From: Ectobius pallidus
Lineage: Eukaryota > Arthropoda > Insecta > Blattodea > Ectobiidae
NCBI GenBank assembly: GCA_964059195.1
Contig: CAXKWD010000004.1
Coordinates: 117,817,938-117,881,937, forward strand
Direction: 5' to 3'
DNA length: 64,000 nucleotides
How positions within the stretch are numbered: the stretch's first letter is position 1; every line of letters begins with the position of its first letter. The notes under the pieces are model-generated. The model saw only the letters and a list, made by a program, of their open reading frames with translations, was not told the origin of the DNA and ran no database searches. Positions 22,754 through 35,428 of this stretch are shown here, piece by piece. A program made the translations under genes and the position numbers.

Positions 22754-23063
22754 TTGGACCGCCGGCGTGGTCTTGTGGTCAGCGTCGCTGACTACAGATC
22801 CGTCGGCCCGGGTTCGACCCCGGGTACCTCCTCTTATTTTTCTGAAGTAGGGAGGTCTGGAACGGGGTGCACTCAGCCTCGTGATTCAAATTGAGGAACT
22901 ACTTGATAGAGAAGTAGCGGCTCCGGTCATGGAAACCACCATTAACGGCCGTGGGTGTCGGCATGCTGACCACATGCCCCCAATCATGCCATCTCACTAT
23001 GGTAGATGACGCAGCAGTCGGGTGGTAGGCATTGTCCTTTCAGGGATCTAGTGCTACGGAGTT
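22754..23063 (+). mobile_element. tRNA-derived SINE (family 2), full length
   Basis: A perfect 12-bp TSD, TTTATAAAGCTA, flanks it (22742-22753 and 23064-23075). The head has an A-box-like TGGTCTTGTGG and a B-box-like GGTTCGACCCC, each one base from consensus, spaced as in a tRNA. Related copies lie at 56794-56928 (minus, with its own TSD) and, older, at 1415-1575. Confidence 0.93.
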
Positions 23064-23075
23064 TTTATAAAGCTA

Positions 23076-24176
23076 ACTTATTAGCTCGTCTACTGAAAGC
23101 CAGTGCAGTACATAAGACACTATTAAGTTCGTTTCTGCAATGATTTTGAAACAATTTATGGCACACAACGAACTGCCTCTACTGAGCATTCCCCTTGGTC
23201 AGTAACCTAACTGTCTGAAAATGTTCGACTTAAAAAGAGAGAGACAGAGACGTTACTGACTCGAGAATGTTCAGTTTCATTAAATAGATACGAGTAATGT
23301 GTTGCTAGGCAAGACTTACTTGTTTACTTTAGGACCGGTTCTAGAGTGGAAAATACCTACCGATATATCTGTCTAAAACATTTCCTGCTACTATTATTAC
23401 TATTAGCATCACTTTTCCCTTGTTTTAATTATATAATGGGACTATCATTTATGGGAAAAAATCCATTTGATGCAAATTACGAGGAGGGTATACGTCATGG
23501 AATTTTCCTTTTGAATACGTGGATCGTGCCATTCCAATTAGTATAGCAATCGTTGGAAGCATGAAAGCATTCATACCCACTCCAAGATCCATTAAAGTTT
23601 GGTACGGATGGACATTATTCCCCAAAGTTTCCATCAGCTGCTTGTGGTATTCTCTGGCATTGCTCCCTCAGATAGTAACTATTTTGACGTAAGAATGCTG
23701 TTGCCATCTTGTCAAATCCATTCTACACGGTGGCTGACTCAACTGAATTACCATCGACTCTATTCGTAAAACCATACATCATATGTTACCAAATGATGTA
23801 TACTAGAGATGCCACGCTCTCCCGTGACATACAACATCTCATGGTACCATAGCCTTACTTTCAGAAAAAAAAATTGTCATGACTTATGCTCCAACCCTTG
23901 TAAATTATTCATGCAGGGTAGGAATTTCCTTCAGTATTATCTGCTTCACATTTTACTTTTAACCCAGGCTCCGCAAATCGACGGGACGGCCCTGAGAGGA
24001 AGTATTGTATACTTGGATTCTGTATTAAGTGGAGCATTGCACTAAGTTGAACCCGTATAAGAGAAAAGAACAAAATTATGAAAACTACATTGCTAGCAAG
24101 CATTACAATTACATATTTATAGTGCAGCTTAATAATTGTTTCTAACATAACACAACCTTGAACACAAGGGAATGTG
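23076..24176. other. No gene recognised
   Basis: Short open frames at 23346-23634 on both strands have no recognisable domain. The minus-strand frame 23634-23449 could be LINE debris but cannot be supported. Confidence 0.4.
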
Positions 24177-24186
24177 GTTGTCACTG

Positions 24187-24596
24187 CATAGGCGTACCGA
24201 GGGGGGGGTTTTGGGGGTTTGAACCCCCCCCCCCCATTGATTAAAAAAAGGAAAATTGTATAATTTTTTAAAGTCTGCCCATAAATTACTTAATACAAGT
24301 ATAAAGCGTGGGAAGCTTAAAACTCGTTATTTTGCGTCTTGATTCTTAAAATTTTCCGGGGGGGGACCCCCGGAAGCTTAAAACTCGTTATTTTGCGTCT
24401 TGATTTTTAAAATTTTCCGGGGGAGAACTCTTTATTTTGCGTCTTAATTTTTAAAATTTTCCGGGGAAGCCCCCGGAAGCTTAAAACTCGTTATTTTGCA
24501 TCTTCATTTTTAACATTTTCCGGGGGAGGGCCCCCGGACCCCCCTCTTCCTGAATGTTATAACCCCCCCCATATGGTCGGCCTGGTTACGCCTATG
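24187..24596. mobile_element. hAT-like MITE with internal minisatellite, copy 2
   Basis: It has the same ends as the copy at 6760 (CATAGGCGTACCGAGG / CGCCTATG). The flanks share GGTTGTCA (24176-24183 and 24596-24603, an exact 8-bp repeat), though the left border then carries three extra bases before CATAGG. The interior array (about 24315-24535) has four units, one shortened. The two copies are otherwise nearly identical by eye. Confidence 0.85.
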
Positions 24597-24604
24597 GTTG
24601 TCAG

Positions 24605-25550
24605 GTACCACTGAAAACACTAAGGCGACTGTATACGAATTATATGAGCCAGAGAGATGACAGTATTAACAGTTCTTTGTATGAAAACAGCAATATTGTA
24701 GTTGAATCTAGTTATACGAGTTGAAATAGAGGAAGGCGCAGTGCAAACAGGATTGTAAGAATATATTGCAAAATAAATGGGTTTGAAAATCTCTATCGAA
24801 CTTCTCTACTCATAATGACGGCAAAATATAAACCTGAATGTCAGTTCATTTTCCTTTGTGTGGAGTTGGCTTGATCAAAGTTTACAACGTTTTAAGCAAG
24901 ATGCAATCAAAATGGGCGGGTTACTTAAGTTTGTTTCTTAAAATAGCAGTTTTGATAATTCCGTGATGCCCGTCAGTTAGGAACTGTTAAATCTCTCTTC
25001 CGGCACGCAATCGCTCAACTGCCGCGTTCAATGAGAATCCTCAATGAGTTTACCTTATCGGCAATTTCCCTTTCATAACTATTGCTAAGGAAATGGGCTC
25101 TACCGGTAAAGCACGATCCTGTTTTGTCAATTTGTCTACTGAATTTATAATTCTTATAAACCTGCATATCACTTTACAAACCATACTTGTAGTTAGGGTG
25201 ACCAGAATTTCAGACACAGAAAAGCAGGATCCAATCGTTAAAATGGCCGTGTCACACTAGAGAACATTTTTCTTCCATCTAACTAATGTAACAGGTCATA
25301 AAGAAAATATACTCTCTTCCTTGGAAGCAACTAACAAATTAAATAATCTACGGTTAAAAAGACATAGCATATAAAACTATTTTGCTATTAAACCTTATTA
25401 GCCTAGTTCTACTTGGTATTATAAATGATAGCTGTTTGTTGCATTAACCACGCAGTATGTTACGATTACTGATCTCTTCAGGTGTTATTGAGTAGTTTTA
25501 ATTGCCTTTCAATCATAAAATTAGTTATTTATATAACTTATATATATATA
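24605..25550. other. No gene recognised
   Basis: Unassigned AT-rich DNA. Confidence 0.5.
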
Positions 25551-25982
25551 GTCCACCGCTGTGGCTCAGGGGATGCGTTCAATCCTCTCACGCAGCGGGC
25601 CCGGGTTCGATTCCTGGTCGGGACAAGTTACCTAGGTGAGTTTTTTGGGGGTTTTTCCTCACCTTTGAGACAAATGTCGGGTAACTTTAGGCCCTTTGTG
25701 GTCCCCAGATATCATCTGGACATCATTATCATCTTCATCCCATCCTCGCCTTGTTTGGAGTGAGTGTGTGAATGGTGTGTCTCGTCCTATGTGTTCGTGT
25801 TGTCTCAGAGGTGGTCCCGGCATTGGGCTGATCACTCATCCAGGGAGGCCCTCCATGTCCTTGTCTGGTCAAAAAAGTATGTATGTGATCCCTCTCTCGA
25901 CAGGTCGCGGCCCTGTAAGGCCCGGGCGGCTTAAATCCTAAAAGGGAGATGTGAAACTACGATAAAGAAAGAAAGAAAGAAG
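25551..25982 (+). mobile_element. tRNA-derived SINE (family 3), copy 2
   Basis: It starts GTCCACCGCTGTGGCTCAGG with A box TGGCTCAGGGG (25562-25572) and B box GGTTCGATTCC (25604-25614), both perfect. The body matches 17498-17942 along its full length and ends in GAAAGAAAGAAAG. The flanking DNA is TA-rich on both sides, so the TSD cannot be placed exactly. Confidence 0.92.
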
Positions 25983-25985
25983 ATA

Positions 25986-25988
<3 letters not shown>

Positions 25989-26055
<67 letters not shown>
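25989..26055. repeat. (TA)n(TG)n compound microsatellite
   Basis: About 16 TA units pass directly into about 16 TG units, next to the SINE tail. Confidence 0.95.
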
Positions 26056-26056
<1 letters not shown>

Positions 26057-28084
26057 CGGTAGTAAAGTGACTTTCCGTTTGGAACAATTGTATTTGTTCA
26101 TATTTGTAGATTTATAATACCTTCGAAAGTAATGAAAAATTATAAAATGCACCCGTCTTGAATTGAAGGTTTAGCCGCTAGACGGCGTTTGGTTGAGGGA
26201 CCTTGAAGTACGTGGTAGAGAGAAGGAACCGAAGTCTAGGCTGCAGGCAGTCGAGGGTAGGCTGTAGCCTTCAAGTAGTCTTATCTTGTGGAAGTGAATT
26301 CTTTGCAAACTGAAGAACATGCTTCTGACAGATGGCTACGTCGAACTGGGCAATGGAATGCTGTTATGACTTCCGTAAATAGTTGTTGGCCAACTCGAAT
26401 TGGTGAGCGCTTCAGCATGATTAGTTCCAGAAAATGATTCAGCAGCCCAGATTTCAACAGGTAGTTAACTTACAATATGGTTGATTAAAAAATAGGCCCT
26501 GAGTGATATTAGCTTTATAGATTTCGTGTACTCTAAAGAGTTTCCCTTCAGTAGTAGGCGTACTGTATACCACTTGAATGACTTTTGCTGTTGAACTAAC
26601 CTGTATTTCGAGGTTTCACCTCTAGTTTGTTATAGTGCTGAGTTTTCTTGGGGGGGGGGGGGGAGGAGAGGGGTGAGCAATTTTCTTTGTCATGGTTTTG
26701 TAAAGAATACGTGAATTTCTCTAAGAAACTTCTCGTGCAGTCTAGGTCGTCGGTACGACTGTAAGAGGGGTTTAGCTTATCTTGCTCAGTCTCGCTAAAA
26801 TACAGTGAATACCGCTTAATATAATCGCGGATAATGTTATCAATCAGGTAATGTTATCACTTTTATGAAGTCCCGTACGGATTAATACTGATGCATTGAA
26901 AAAATGCTGTTTATTGTGTTCAATGATTCGGTTTATGTTATCATGTTTTCCTTTTTGCGGCTTTATTTCCAAGTACTGTAGGCCTTCGTCATTCAAAATT
27001 TCGTTTTTCAGGATTTCGTTTCAAACTCAACTGTACTGTGTTGTACTGGAGGTATCAGTTCTGTTCCCAGCTCACAGGATGACCAGTTCGAGGGGGTGGC
27101 ATTACCCAAATTTCTCTTTTAAGCAATAAAACATGTTTCACCTCACAGTTAAGCTGCAGATTTTGATTTAAGAAGATAACAGAGCTGACACGGAGTAATG
27201 GCTAGTGCATCAGCAAATTTCCTTTGAAGAACGTAATACAGATCTCTTAGTGATGAATAAAAACAGAAAAAATTAATTGTCGCAAGTTTTATTTCCCTTC
27301 ATTTCTTAAAATCGTTCTTATATAACAGATTTTCCGGGATTATAGCAAGAAAATCTGCAACCGTTTTTTTCGAGTAAACATCTTTTATTGTGTTTGGAAC
27401 TCTAATTTGTTTCGTCATACGCTGACAAAGAGATCGAGATGAACGTGTCGGCAGTAGCCGTGAGAAGCATGAATTGCGCCTGAAACTAGTCGTACCAGAG
27501 CAACAGGTGCCAACTCTCATGTTGAGGTTGTGAATAAAAGATTTGTGCTATGAAATGAAGTTGTTGTAGGCTAGGTAGGTTTTTTGAATTTCCTGATTCC
27601 AGCAAGAGATAAATAGAAAATAAAAGATAGTCGAGAGATGCTCAAATGCTCAATTTGTTACATTGCCTACATATAGTCTAATAATAAAGACCATTTGCTC
27701 ACCCTTATCACCAACCACCTGCCACTTTCACTTGTATTTGTTGTTCAGTTTTCTTACTAAAATTCATTACAATTATATAACGTTTTAAATATTATATTAC
27801 CGTAATAAAAGCTGTTATGTTTTTATTTTGAATATTTATTTACATTGTTTTAATTGTAAATACGGTTTCCCGTTAACATCTTTTAAGCAGAATCACTTGG
27901 ACAATGTTAATTATATTGTTTAATTTGTTGCTGCTGTGGCTTGTTTTTTCACAATGGAATGTAATAATTTACGTAATTACTTCTGGACCTTCTGAGCCCT
28001 ATAGTATTCTAGGCAGACTTTCTCTTAAAAATATATACTGTATACATAGAAGGTGGAAGGGGTAAAACTCTGATGATTTTAACA
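26057..28084. other. No gene recognised; G-run near 26650
   Basis: About 2 kb without a supported gene. A poly-G stretch lies at about 26650-26663. Confidence 0.5.
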
Positions 28085-28085
28085 G

Positions 28086-28130
<45 letters not shown>

Positions 28131-28203
28131 TATTATTATTATTATATTAATAATTGTTATATATTAATAACAATAATAATAATAATAATTAATAATAATA
28201 ACA
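28085..28203. repeat. (TAA)n / (TTA)n microsatellite, self-complementary
   Basis: A run of TAA units (28088-28130) is followed by ATT units (to about 28146), then a second mixed AAT block. The two halves can pair as a hairpin. Confidence 0.9.
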
Positions 28204-28205
28204 AC

Positions 28206-29344
28206 ACTTTCCCTGGCAGAATAAGGCCACAGAATCTTCTCCACTTATTCCTTTGGAAGAAACAAAAAATTCCTGTTGTCCTAACGGAATGCTTTTCTTA
28301 GGGAAAAAAATCCCTGAACTTGTGTATCGTTTGCTAAGTATTCTGTCCAGTTATAATATTTTCACGTCAGCAGAGGAAAGAATAAGAATAAAATTTCCCT
28401 TTGGTCTTGTTCAATAACATTGGCAGTTTTCGTCTTAATTAAATGCAAAGTTTATTACGTGGACCACGTAAGCCACGACATACGGCAACGTCGGATCGAG
28501 AGTCTTGGTATTTCCTTATACGCATTACAGTAGTCATTGCCATACAGAAGGAAATGACAGTGCGCTGTTGCCATTCTGCGGAAACTTTCAATGTAATTAT
28601 TTCGCAAATCATGAACTTTATCACAAAATGCAAAGTAGATTTCAAATTTATTTTAATGTTATCTGCTCCCCTCCCCCAAATGTGCACAGTTATAACCTTT
28701 CAGCCCTGTATGTGTATTAATTCACTTTAATCCTTTTAAGTTGGTAGGTAGGCAGTTAAAGTTACGGTAGAAGTAAATTAGATAAGAGGAGATGATATAG
28801 ATAGAAAGGTCTATTATGCCTTGTTTTACTCATTTTGATCCCTTAAACCAGACTTGCCAAACTCAACTTTTACTAAGGGCCAACTCGACCTGATAATTTG
28901 AAGTCATAGGACCGCATGCCGAAATGAATGGGGGGAGGGGGAAATTTTTGTTCTTTAAAAATTTAAGCATGTTTTCGTACTCCGGTTTTGTAAAAACCAA
29001 CCACCCTACTTTTAAATTCGACACACCATAGAATAAAACACTACTCATCATTCTTGCCGCTTGATATCTGTATCACATTTTAAACACGTAGAAAATGTGT
29101 GGATAACCAAAATAACAGGACTTTAATGCAAAAATGCTGCAAATTTTAGGCATTCATTATAAGCTTACATTAATTGTTTTATGCTTGAAGCATATCTTGT
29201 TCTCTATTAGCGATAAAACTCTTTATTTAGCGTTTCTAAGGGAATAATCAGAGTGTGATAAGTCGTTTTTCCTCATTTAGAACTCTAAAAACCTGTATAA
29301 GAACCTAGATTACGAAAATTACCGGTACTATGAGTTTGCGTTGA
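28206..29344. other. No gene; possible transposon edge near 28853
   Basis: CAGACTTGCCAAACTC at about 28850 followed by GGGCCAACTCGACC resembles a hAT terminus, but the opposite end was not found. Confidence 0.3.
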
Positions 29345-30060
29345 AGTACAAGCAAAACAAAATCAGGTAAACTGATCTAACAAAGTGCCAGAATACTTTT
29401 GTTTAATCAGATATAATTGCAATTATGATACGCAGAAAATACGTTTTTTTTTAATTAACTGATTTCCGAGTTAAGCTCCAGATTGATTCATTAAGCAAGG
29501 CTTAAAGTCTAGTTAAAAAAATCATATTAAAATCTTCCAGCTTTAGCAGAACTATACCTACAAATTAATGCCATCGTGACAATCGCAAACTCACATAGAA
29601 ATACAAAATAAATGTCAAATTGGCCGGTTACGGGATTTGAACCAGGGACAACCAGAATGCGAGTCCAAGTCGTTATCTCGGCCACCTCGCTCACTTTAAC
29701 GGTCTCGTTTAATAAGCGTATGTGAAGGAATAGTGTTATTTGTCATAGCTAACTGTATTACAACTTCCAAAGCCGTATATGATTACGGTAAAACAATATG
29801 TTGTCATTGTAACTGATTTGCACTTGATAAATTCTTTCTATTTTATCACCATAAATTGAACTTTACTCCGGTACCGGTCAACCGATTTGTCCAATATAAA
29901 TAGGCCTCTTCCCATGGACGTTATAAATGCGTATACCAAGTTTTATGAAAATCTGATGAAGCGTATTTGAGTTATCGCGAGTACAGACACACGGACGGAC
30001 GGACGGTCAGTCAGACAGCTAGACAGACAGACATTTTCTCGTCCCGCAAACAATCTCATA
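29345..30060 (+). repeat. Unclassified dispersed repeat D, copy 1
   Basis: Same order as 51705-52440: AAAGTGCCAGAAT, AATTGCAATTATGA, GCTCCAGATTGATTCATTAA, CCAAAGCCGTATATG, GGTACCGGTCAACCGATT, TTCCCATGGACGTTATAAA, then a GACGGACAGACAGA-type repeat and CAATCTCATAAAGTACCA. The (GACA)n-like 3' region is a frequent feature of arthropod retroelement debris. It contains a SINE-like insertion at 29515-29701. Confidence 0.85.
29515..29701 (-). mobile_element. tRNA-like SINE inserted in repeat D
   Basis: Absent from repeat D copy 2, so its borders are defined by comparison. Flanks GTCTAGTT (29507-29514) and GTCTCGTT (29702-29709) match at 7 of 8. On the minus strand it begins GAGCGAGGTGGCCGAGATAA, like a serine/leucine tRNA 5' end, with B box GGTTCAAATCC about 45 bp later. 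Confidence 0.75.
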
Positions 30061-30150
30061 AAGTACCAAGATACACTTAATAAAAAAACACTGGCGACGG
30101 CAGGTTGTTCAAGCTGGTTTTAAACATAATTATTAACTATAGTGATTAAT

Positions 30151-32915
30151 CCAGGGCCCGGATTCTAATGACATGTCAACTTTTTATTGATGCTGCATAG
30201 ACATTGCATAGTCTTAGGGGCGCAAACAGTCGTATGGACGCATATTACCAACTTGAAGATACATCCTAATCATGGCCTCTAGATGATAGAAATGCATTTT
30301 TATTAGGTCATTTTTTGTCATTTTATGCAATTTTTTATTTTTAGGGCATTTATTTCGATTTTACGTCATTATTTTGTAATTGTGTCATTTGCTCCATTAT
30401 TCAGTCATTTTCATGCATTCACTTTTTTTGTCGTCCCCAGCGGTGCTGTCTTTGAAGTGTTGTTAGTTTAATGCAAGAAGGATACGCTCGGTGTTAAAGT
30501 GTTGTCATGTCTCAGTCGGAAATTAGAATCAAAGAAACGCCAAATTTTGTATTATATTACTGTTGTTATTAGATTGACTTGGCATCAGAGTCTGCCACCT
30601 GCTTGGATTTGAGAGTGCAAACTACTGTTTACCCTCAGTAAACAATAATATAGTCCGGCAGACCTTTCGGACAATCTGAGGCCATTTACAAGTTTTTTTT
30701 TTCCATGCGGGTAATGTTTAAATACGGTAAATTACTAAGATTAGCGAGAAGGGATAAAGAGAATTACATCAAATCTCAATGTAAGGAAACCGAAGCAAAC
30801 AAGATGTCAAACAGAACACGTGATATGTTTAATATGATACGAAAAATATCTCGAGAATTTGTACCTAGATCAGGAGCAGTTAAAAGCAAAGACGGAGATA
30901 TTCTAACTAATAAAAATGATATTTTGGCTAGATGGAAGGAATATGTAGAAGAATCATATATGAAAACACTTCCAGAAGCAAGCGGTGCGGAATCAGTATC
31001 ATATACACCAGAACCACTGATCTTGGACGAGGAAATTAGATGGGCTATTAAGCACATTCCTAACAACAAAGCAGTTGGTAGTGAAATATTCCAATAGAAA
31101 TGATCCAAGGAGCTACAGAAGAACTAATTCCTATATTAAGGAATCTCTGCAATACAATTTGGACAACAGAAGTCTGGCCAGATATTGGAAGAAATCAGTT
31201 TTCATAGTACTTCCTAAAAAGGGCGACACAAGACAGTGTACCAACAATAGAACAATTGCTCTAATATCGCACTGCAGTAAGATCATGCTAAAAATCTTAC
31301 AGAAAAGAATGGAGCCTTACATTGAACAAGCTATGATGATAGATCAAGCAGGATTTAGAAGGAATAGAGGCACACGTGATCATACAGCCAATTTGAGATG
31401 GATCATAGAGTCTGCACATGAATTCCAGAAGACAGTATTTTTGTGTTTTATTGACTATACAAAAGCTTTCGATTTCGTAGATCATAACAGGATGCTAGAA
31501 GCAATGCGTCACATTGGTATTCCTGAACATCTGGTATCAATTGTTAAAAACTTGTACACGAACCAAACAGCAAAAGTAAAGATCAAGCAAGGAGAAACAG
31601 ACTGGATTAAAATTTGCAAAGGAGTTAGACAGGGTTGTATAATTTCTCCAGCTCTGTTCAATGTTTACAGTGAACTCATTATATCGCAAGCTAATCTGGA
31701 CCAGCTATCAGCTGGTATAAGAATTGGCGGACGGAAAGTGAACATACTTAGATATGCGGATGACACCACTCTTCTAGCGGATAACGCAGAAGAACTACAA
31801 GACATGATCACAAGCATTATGAATATTAGTGAGAGATATGGTCTTCACCTAAATCTATCCAAAACTAAAGTCACGTGGATTGGTGATGATATCAATATCA
31901 GAGTGAACGGTCAGACCATCCGCGAGGGTACAGAATTTAATTTCGTTGGGTCACTGATCAATAGAGATGGTTATATCAAGCACGAAATTAAAAGAAGAAT
32001 AGGTTTGAGTAAAGTGGCAATGGTCAAACAAATTAACTAAAGTAATGAAAGACTCTGACATGTCAAGGAATACGAAAATGTCCATTGTAAAGACCATGGT
32101 ATTTCCAGTCGTGCTGTACGGTAGTGAAAGTTGGACTCTTCATAAAAAGAACAAAAAGAGACTAGACCGATTCGAGCTATGGACATGGAGGAAAATGCTG
32201 CGTGTATCCTGGAAAGACAAAAGAACAAATGCACCAATTTTGGAAGAAGTCAATCCTGGAAATTCCCTAACTGCAATTGCTATTAAAAACAAGCTGACAT
32301 ATTTCGGTCATCTGCTCAGAAGAAATGATTCGTTGGAAAAAGACCTAATGATAGGCATCACACAAGGCAGCAGGAAACAAGGCAGACGCAGAATTAGATG
32401 GACAGACGGGATTAAGGACACTCTTAAAATGGAATGGGCACAGATCATTAGGCTTGCAGAATCTAGATCTGAATGGAGAGATGCTGTTCAACAGGTTACG
32501 AAACGCATAACAAGAGACAATGTTAGGCTGGCACCCTAAACTGCTGTGCATATCCTAGGGGATCTCCAGAGATCGTTCGCGATCTAGGGACCTACTACTA
32601 CTACTACTAAGTTGCTATAATGCAACTTTTTGTAGGATCTACTTTAAGAACAATTTTCTTACTTTTCTTCTCAAATGCTCCAGTCAAGAACAAAGAACAA
32701 AGTTTTTAGACCTACAACAACCTTTATGCATTTACAGTTTTCACAATTATGTACAAATTAGTCTATAACTTTATGTGTACAATAATAATTTGTTATAAAT
32801 AAAAATCAGTTTTTAGGTCATTATTTATAGTCATTAAGCAATTCTCATTAAAATTTAGGGTCATTTTATAGGTCATTTTTCAAACAATTTTAGGACATCT
32901 GAATCCGGGCCCTGG
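30151..32915. mobile_element. hAT-like element interrupted by a LINE
   Basis: Terminal CCAGGGCCCGGATTC at 30151 is repeated inverted at 32901-32915. The flanks TGATTAAT (30143-30150) and TGATTAGG (32916-32923) share six of eight bases, a worn 8-bp TSD. Both subterminal regions are rich in GGTCATTTTT / TTTAGGGTCAT units, as in many hAT elements. No hAT transposase is seen; the interior is taken up by the RTE LINE. Confidence 0.7.
30705..32539 (+). pseudogene. RTE/BovB-like LINE endonuclease-reverse transcriptase, decayed
   Basis: Three consecutive plus-strand frames make up the RT half of an RTE-clade pol. 30705-31097 is the pre-RT region (..ARWKEYVEESY.., AIKHIPNNKAVGSE). 31075-32040 is the RT: KKSVFIVLPKKGD, ALISHCSKIMLKIL, DQAGFRRNRGTRDHTANLRW, CFIDYTKAFDFVDH, GVRQGCIISP, LRYADDTTLLAD (catalytic YADD 31753-31764) and LNLSKTK. 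32045-32539 is the C-terminal domain (MVFPVVLYGSESWTL, LTYFGHLLRRNDSLEKDLM, GRRRIRWTDGI). The order and wording closely match BovB/RTE proteins. Frameshifts near 31085, 31185 and 32035 break it. The endonuclease is missing. The 3' end is a (CTA)n run at about 32588-32608. Confidence 0.92.
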
Positions 32916-33130
32916 TGATTAGGCCTACATTAGTAATTGCAACAATTTAGGTAAATAAATACACTGAGTCCCACGCAAGAGTTGGCCAATGACGCGGGTT
33001 TCTGTATCTGTGAGCGATCGGGTGAAATATCTACGCTAATAAAGCCGCGATCGGTGTAATGATTCAGGTTTTCACGTTTAAAGTCAAAATTACAATGAAA
33101 ATAACCACGTACCTCATCACAATATTACTG

Positions 33131-33594
33131 TCTTTCTTTTTCTTTCTTCTTTCTTCTTTCTTTCTCGTAGTTTAACCTCTCCCTTTTAGGACTTAAGCGA
33201 CCTTACAGGGCCGTGACCTCACAGGGCCGCGACCTGTCGGGAGAGGGATTATCTTTGGATCACGTACATACTTTTTTGACCAGACAAGGACATGAAGGGC
33301 CTCCCCGGATGAGTGATCAGCCCAATGCCGGGGCCACCTCCGAGACAACACGAACACATAGGACGAGACACAACATTAACACACACACTCACTCCAAAGA
33401 AGGAGGAAGATGATAATGATGATGGCCAGATGATATCTGGGGACCACAAGGGCCTAAAGTTACCCGACATTTGTCTCAAAGGTGAGGAAAAACCCCACAA
33501 AAACCTTACCTAGGTAACTTGTCCCGTCCAGGAATGGAACCCGGGCCCGCTGCTTGAGAGGACTGAACGCATCCCCTGAGCCACAGCGGTGGAC
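33131..33594 (-). mobile_element. tRNA-derived SINE (family 3), copy 3
   Basis: Full-length copy of the 17498 and 25551 SINE, with the head at 33594 and a pyrimidine-rich tail at 33131-33170 on the plus strand. The head reads GTCCACCGCTGTGGCTCAGG; the B box is one base off (GGTTCCATTCC). A short internal duplication (ACAGGGCCGYGACCT) sits near 33205-33237. No clear TSD. Confidence 0.9.
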
Positions 33595-34804
33595 GTATTA
33601 AAATTTTAAAGATATTATTACTTTGTTTCTTCCCACAATTTACCCTAAAATGTTATATACCGGTACTTTATATATTTACAAATTTTATGTTGACTCGTAC
33701 ATTTCCATTATTGCAATTACAACATGCGGTGAATTTACTGTAAATATTAATAACTCATACTTTTAAATGTTCGTATTTCCATTTTTTTTGTATTGTAAAT
33801 ATTTTAGTGTAATTCAGTGTTCGAACTGAACCGCCCCGAATACAAGTTTTGCTTTTTTCGGGTGGCGTTAGAATTTGCATATGTAAAGAATTTGTGTAGT
33901 AGTTTGTAGTCATAAATTTGTAATTTATAAGTCTCTTTTGCCATTTGAAACATGGAAGTTGTTGATTCAATTCCAGACAAGATTTCTGAGTTGTCAGTGG
34001 CGAATATCTGAAGCAAACAAGGCAAAAGGTTAGATTGTAACATAGGACATGCAAGCATTCTAAAATCTGTCTACGGATCTTCGGCCAGTCCGGTTTCAAG
34101 AGCGTCCTTTACTGAGGTATTGGTACGGGCTGCAAGGCTTTAGAAATAGTCCGAGTAACGAAAACAATAAATTAATGGCTATTGCTTTTCTTTTGGGGAT
34201 GGGTTTAAGCACAACTTTAGAAGGTTAATCTGGCTGTTGAATTTTGAATTAGTGTCTGAGAAAGTTTAGTTTTCCCCATAAAACGTACTTTCTATTTTCA
34301 TTCCGCCAAAGTACCTGCGATGATTCAGCCACCAGGAATATTAAACATTCGACCGTAAGTTTAGTGAAAACAGACGGGAAACGTCAGTAATCGCAGTTCG
34401 CTCCCGCAGATATGTATTAAAGTTGCTATGTTTAGCATCCTTTACATGCATTATATCAGTATGAATGAGATGTACAGTATTATGTTACAGCATGCGTAAT
34501 GTTTAATTTCCTCTCAATGAATGCGACAGAGGACTCTGGTAGGAGAAACAGGAAGTAGGTGCATCAATAGAGTGGCGGTCCCTGTCTGTGAGAGAATCAA
34601 TAACATAGTGGGTCACGTGCAACTCTACCCATTAAGGGAATGCTTCCAGTTTCCGTGTTAACGCTCTCGCATCAATATTTCATGAATATTCTCTCAATCC
34701 TGATCAATAGGCACGTGGTACGTAATTTGCAAGATGCATATTTCCTCTCCCCAATATAATGGTTTTATTTGTTTTGATTATTTGTTAGTATCTTTATTTT
34801 GAAC
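33595..34804. other. No gene recognised
   Basis: Overlapping minus-strand frames at 33755-34099 lack any known motif. Confidence 0.45.
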
Positions 34805-35257
34805 TAGCGGGTGTCCGCGGCTTCGCACGGTTTATTAATTAAATCGCTAGATCTTTTAAATTATTTAACAGCAAAGTAATTAAAATGTCCATTAACAAAC
34901 TAATGCTCCCTGTGAAAATTACAGAGATATATCACTTTCAAAAACATATAAAGTGCTTCCTATTTATAATAAGTGAGTGAAATCTGAGGAAGGATTTCTT
35001 CTGTCAAAGGAAACCACGTGTTTGATTTGTGGATGAAATAGACTTTCCTGCTAACGGAAATAATCCCGTTTCACTTATTAACAAGATCCTACCCAGGCTG
35101 ACTGGTAATAATTTAACATTCATTGCTCAATCCATTAATCAACTGTAACTAAAATTCCTAATCATAATACATTAACGTAACTCAACTTCTACATAATCAT
35201 TCAATAAAGTTTTTATAATACTTAAACACTTGACGTTGCAAACAAGGATTACCTTTG

Positions 35258-35310
35258 GTGATCCGGACGGCCGTTTCGCACTATTTTAGCGCATCATCAG
35301 CGGTTTCCGA
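35258..35310 (-). ncRNA. Hammerhead ribozyme-like motif, core intact
   Basis: On the minus strand: CTGATGA (35294-35300), one extra T, stem II GCGC/GTGC around a TAAAATA loop (35278-35292), GAAA (35274-35277), a minimal stem III AC/GT closing a GGCC loop, and the cleavage triplet GTC (35266-35268). Stem I can start with CCG before the core and CGG after the cleavage site. All invariant core positions (CUGANGA, GAAA, H17) are present. The very short stem III is the type described in Penelope-like elements, thought to work best as dimers. Activity is not shown. Confidence 0.65.
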
Positions 35311-35370
35311 ACTGTTACTGGGTGTCTGTGTTGTGGGCGTAGGTGGCGTTGGTGTTCTGTTGTCCTTGAA

Positions 35371-35428
35371 GGTCGGAAACCGCAGATGATGGAGCTAAAA
35401 TAGTGCGAAACTGCCGTCTGGATTACCA
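35371..35428 (+). ncRNA. Hammerhead-like motif, mutated core
   Basis: This is the inverted partner of 35258-35310. The core reads CAGATGA (35383-35389) instead of CTGATGA, and stem II has one mismatch. GAAA (35407-35410), the short stem III and GTC (35416-35418) remain. The U-to-A change in the invariant core predicts loss of cleavage. Confidence 0.6.

Noticed and set aside
25551..25941. Pro/Ser-rich frames shared at 17588-17905, 25482-25941 and 33213-33513
   Set aside because: All are translations of SINE family 3, in both orientations.
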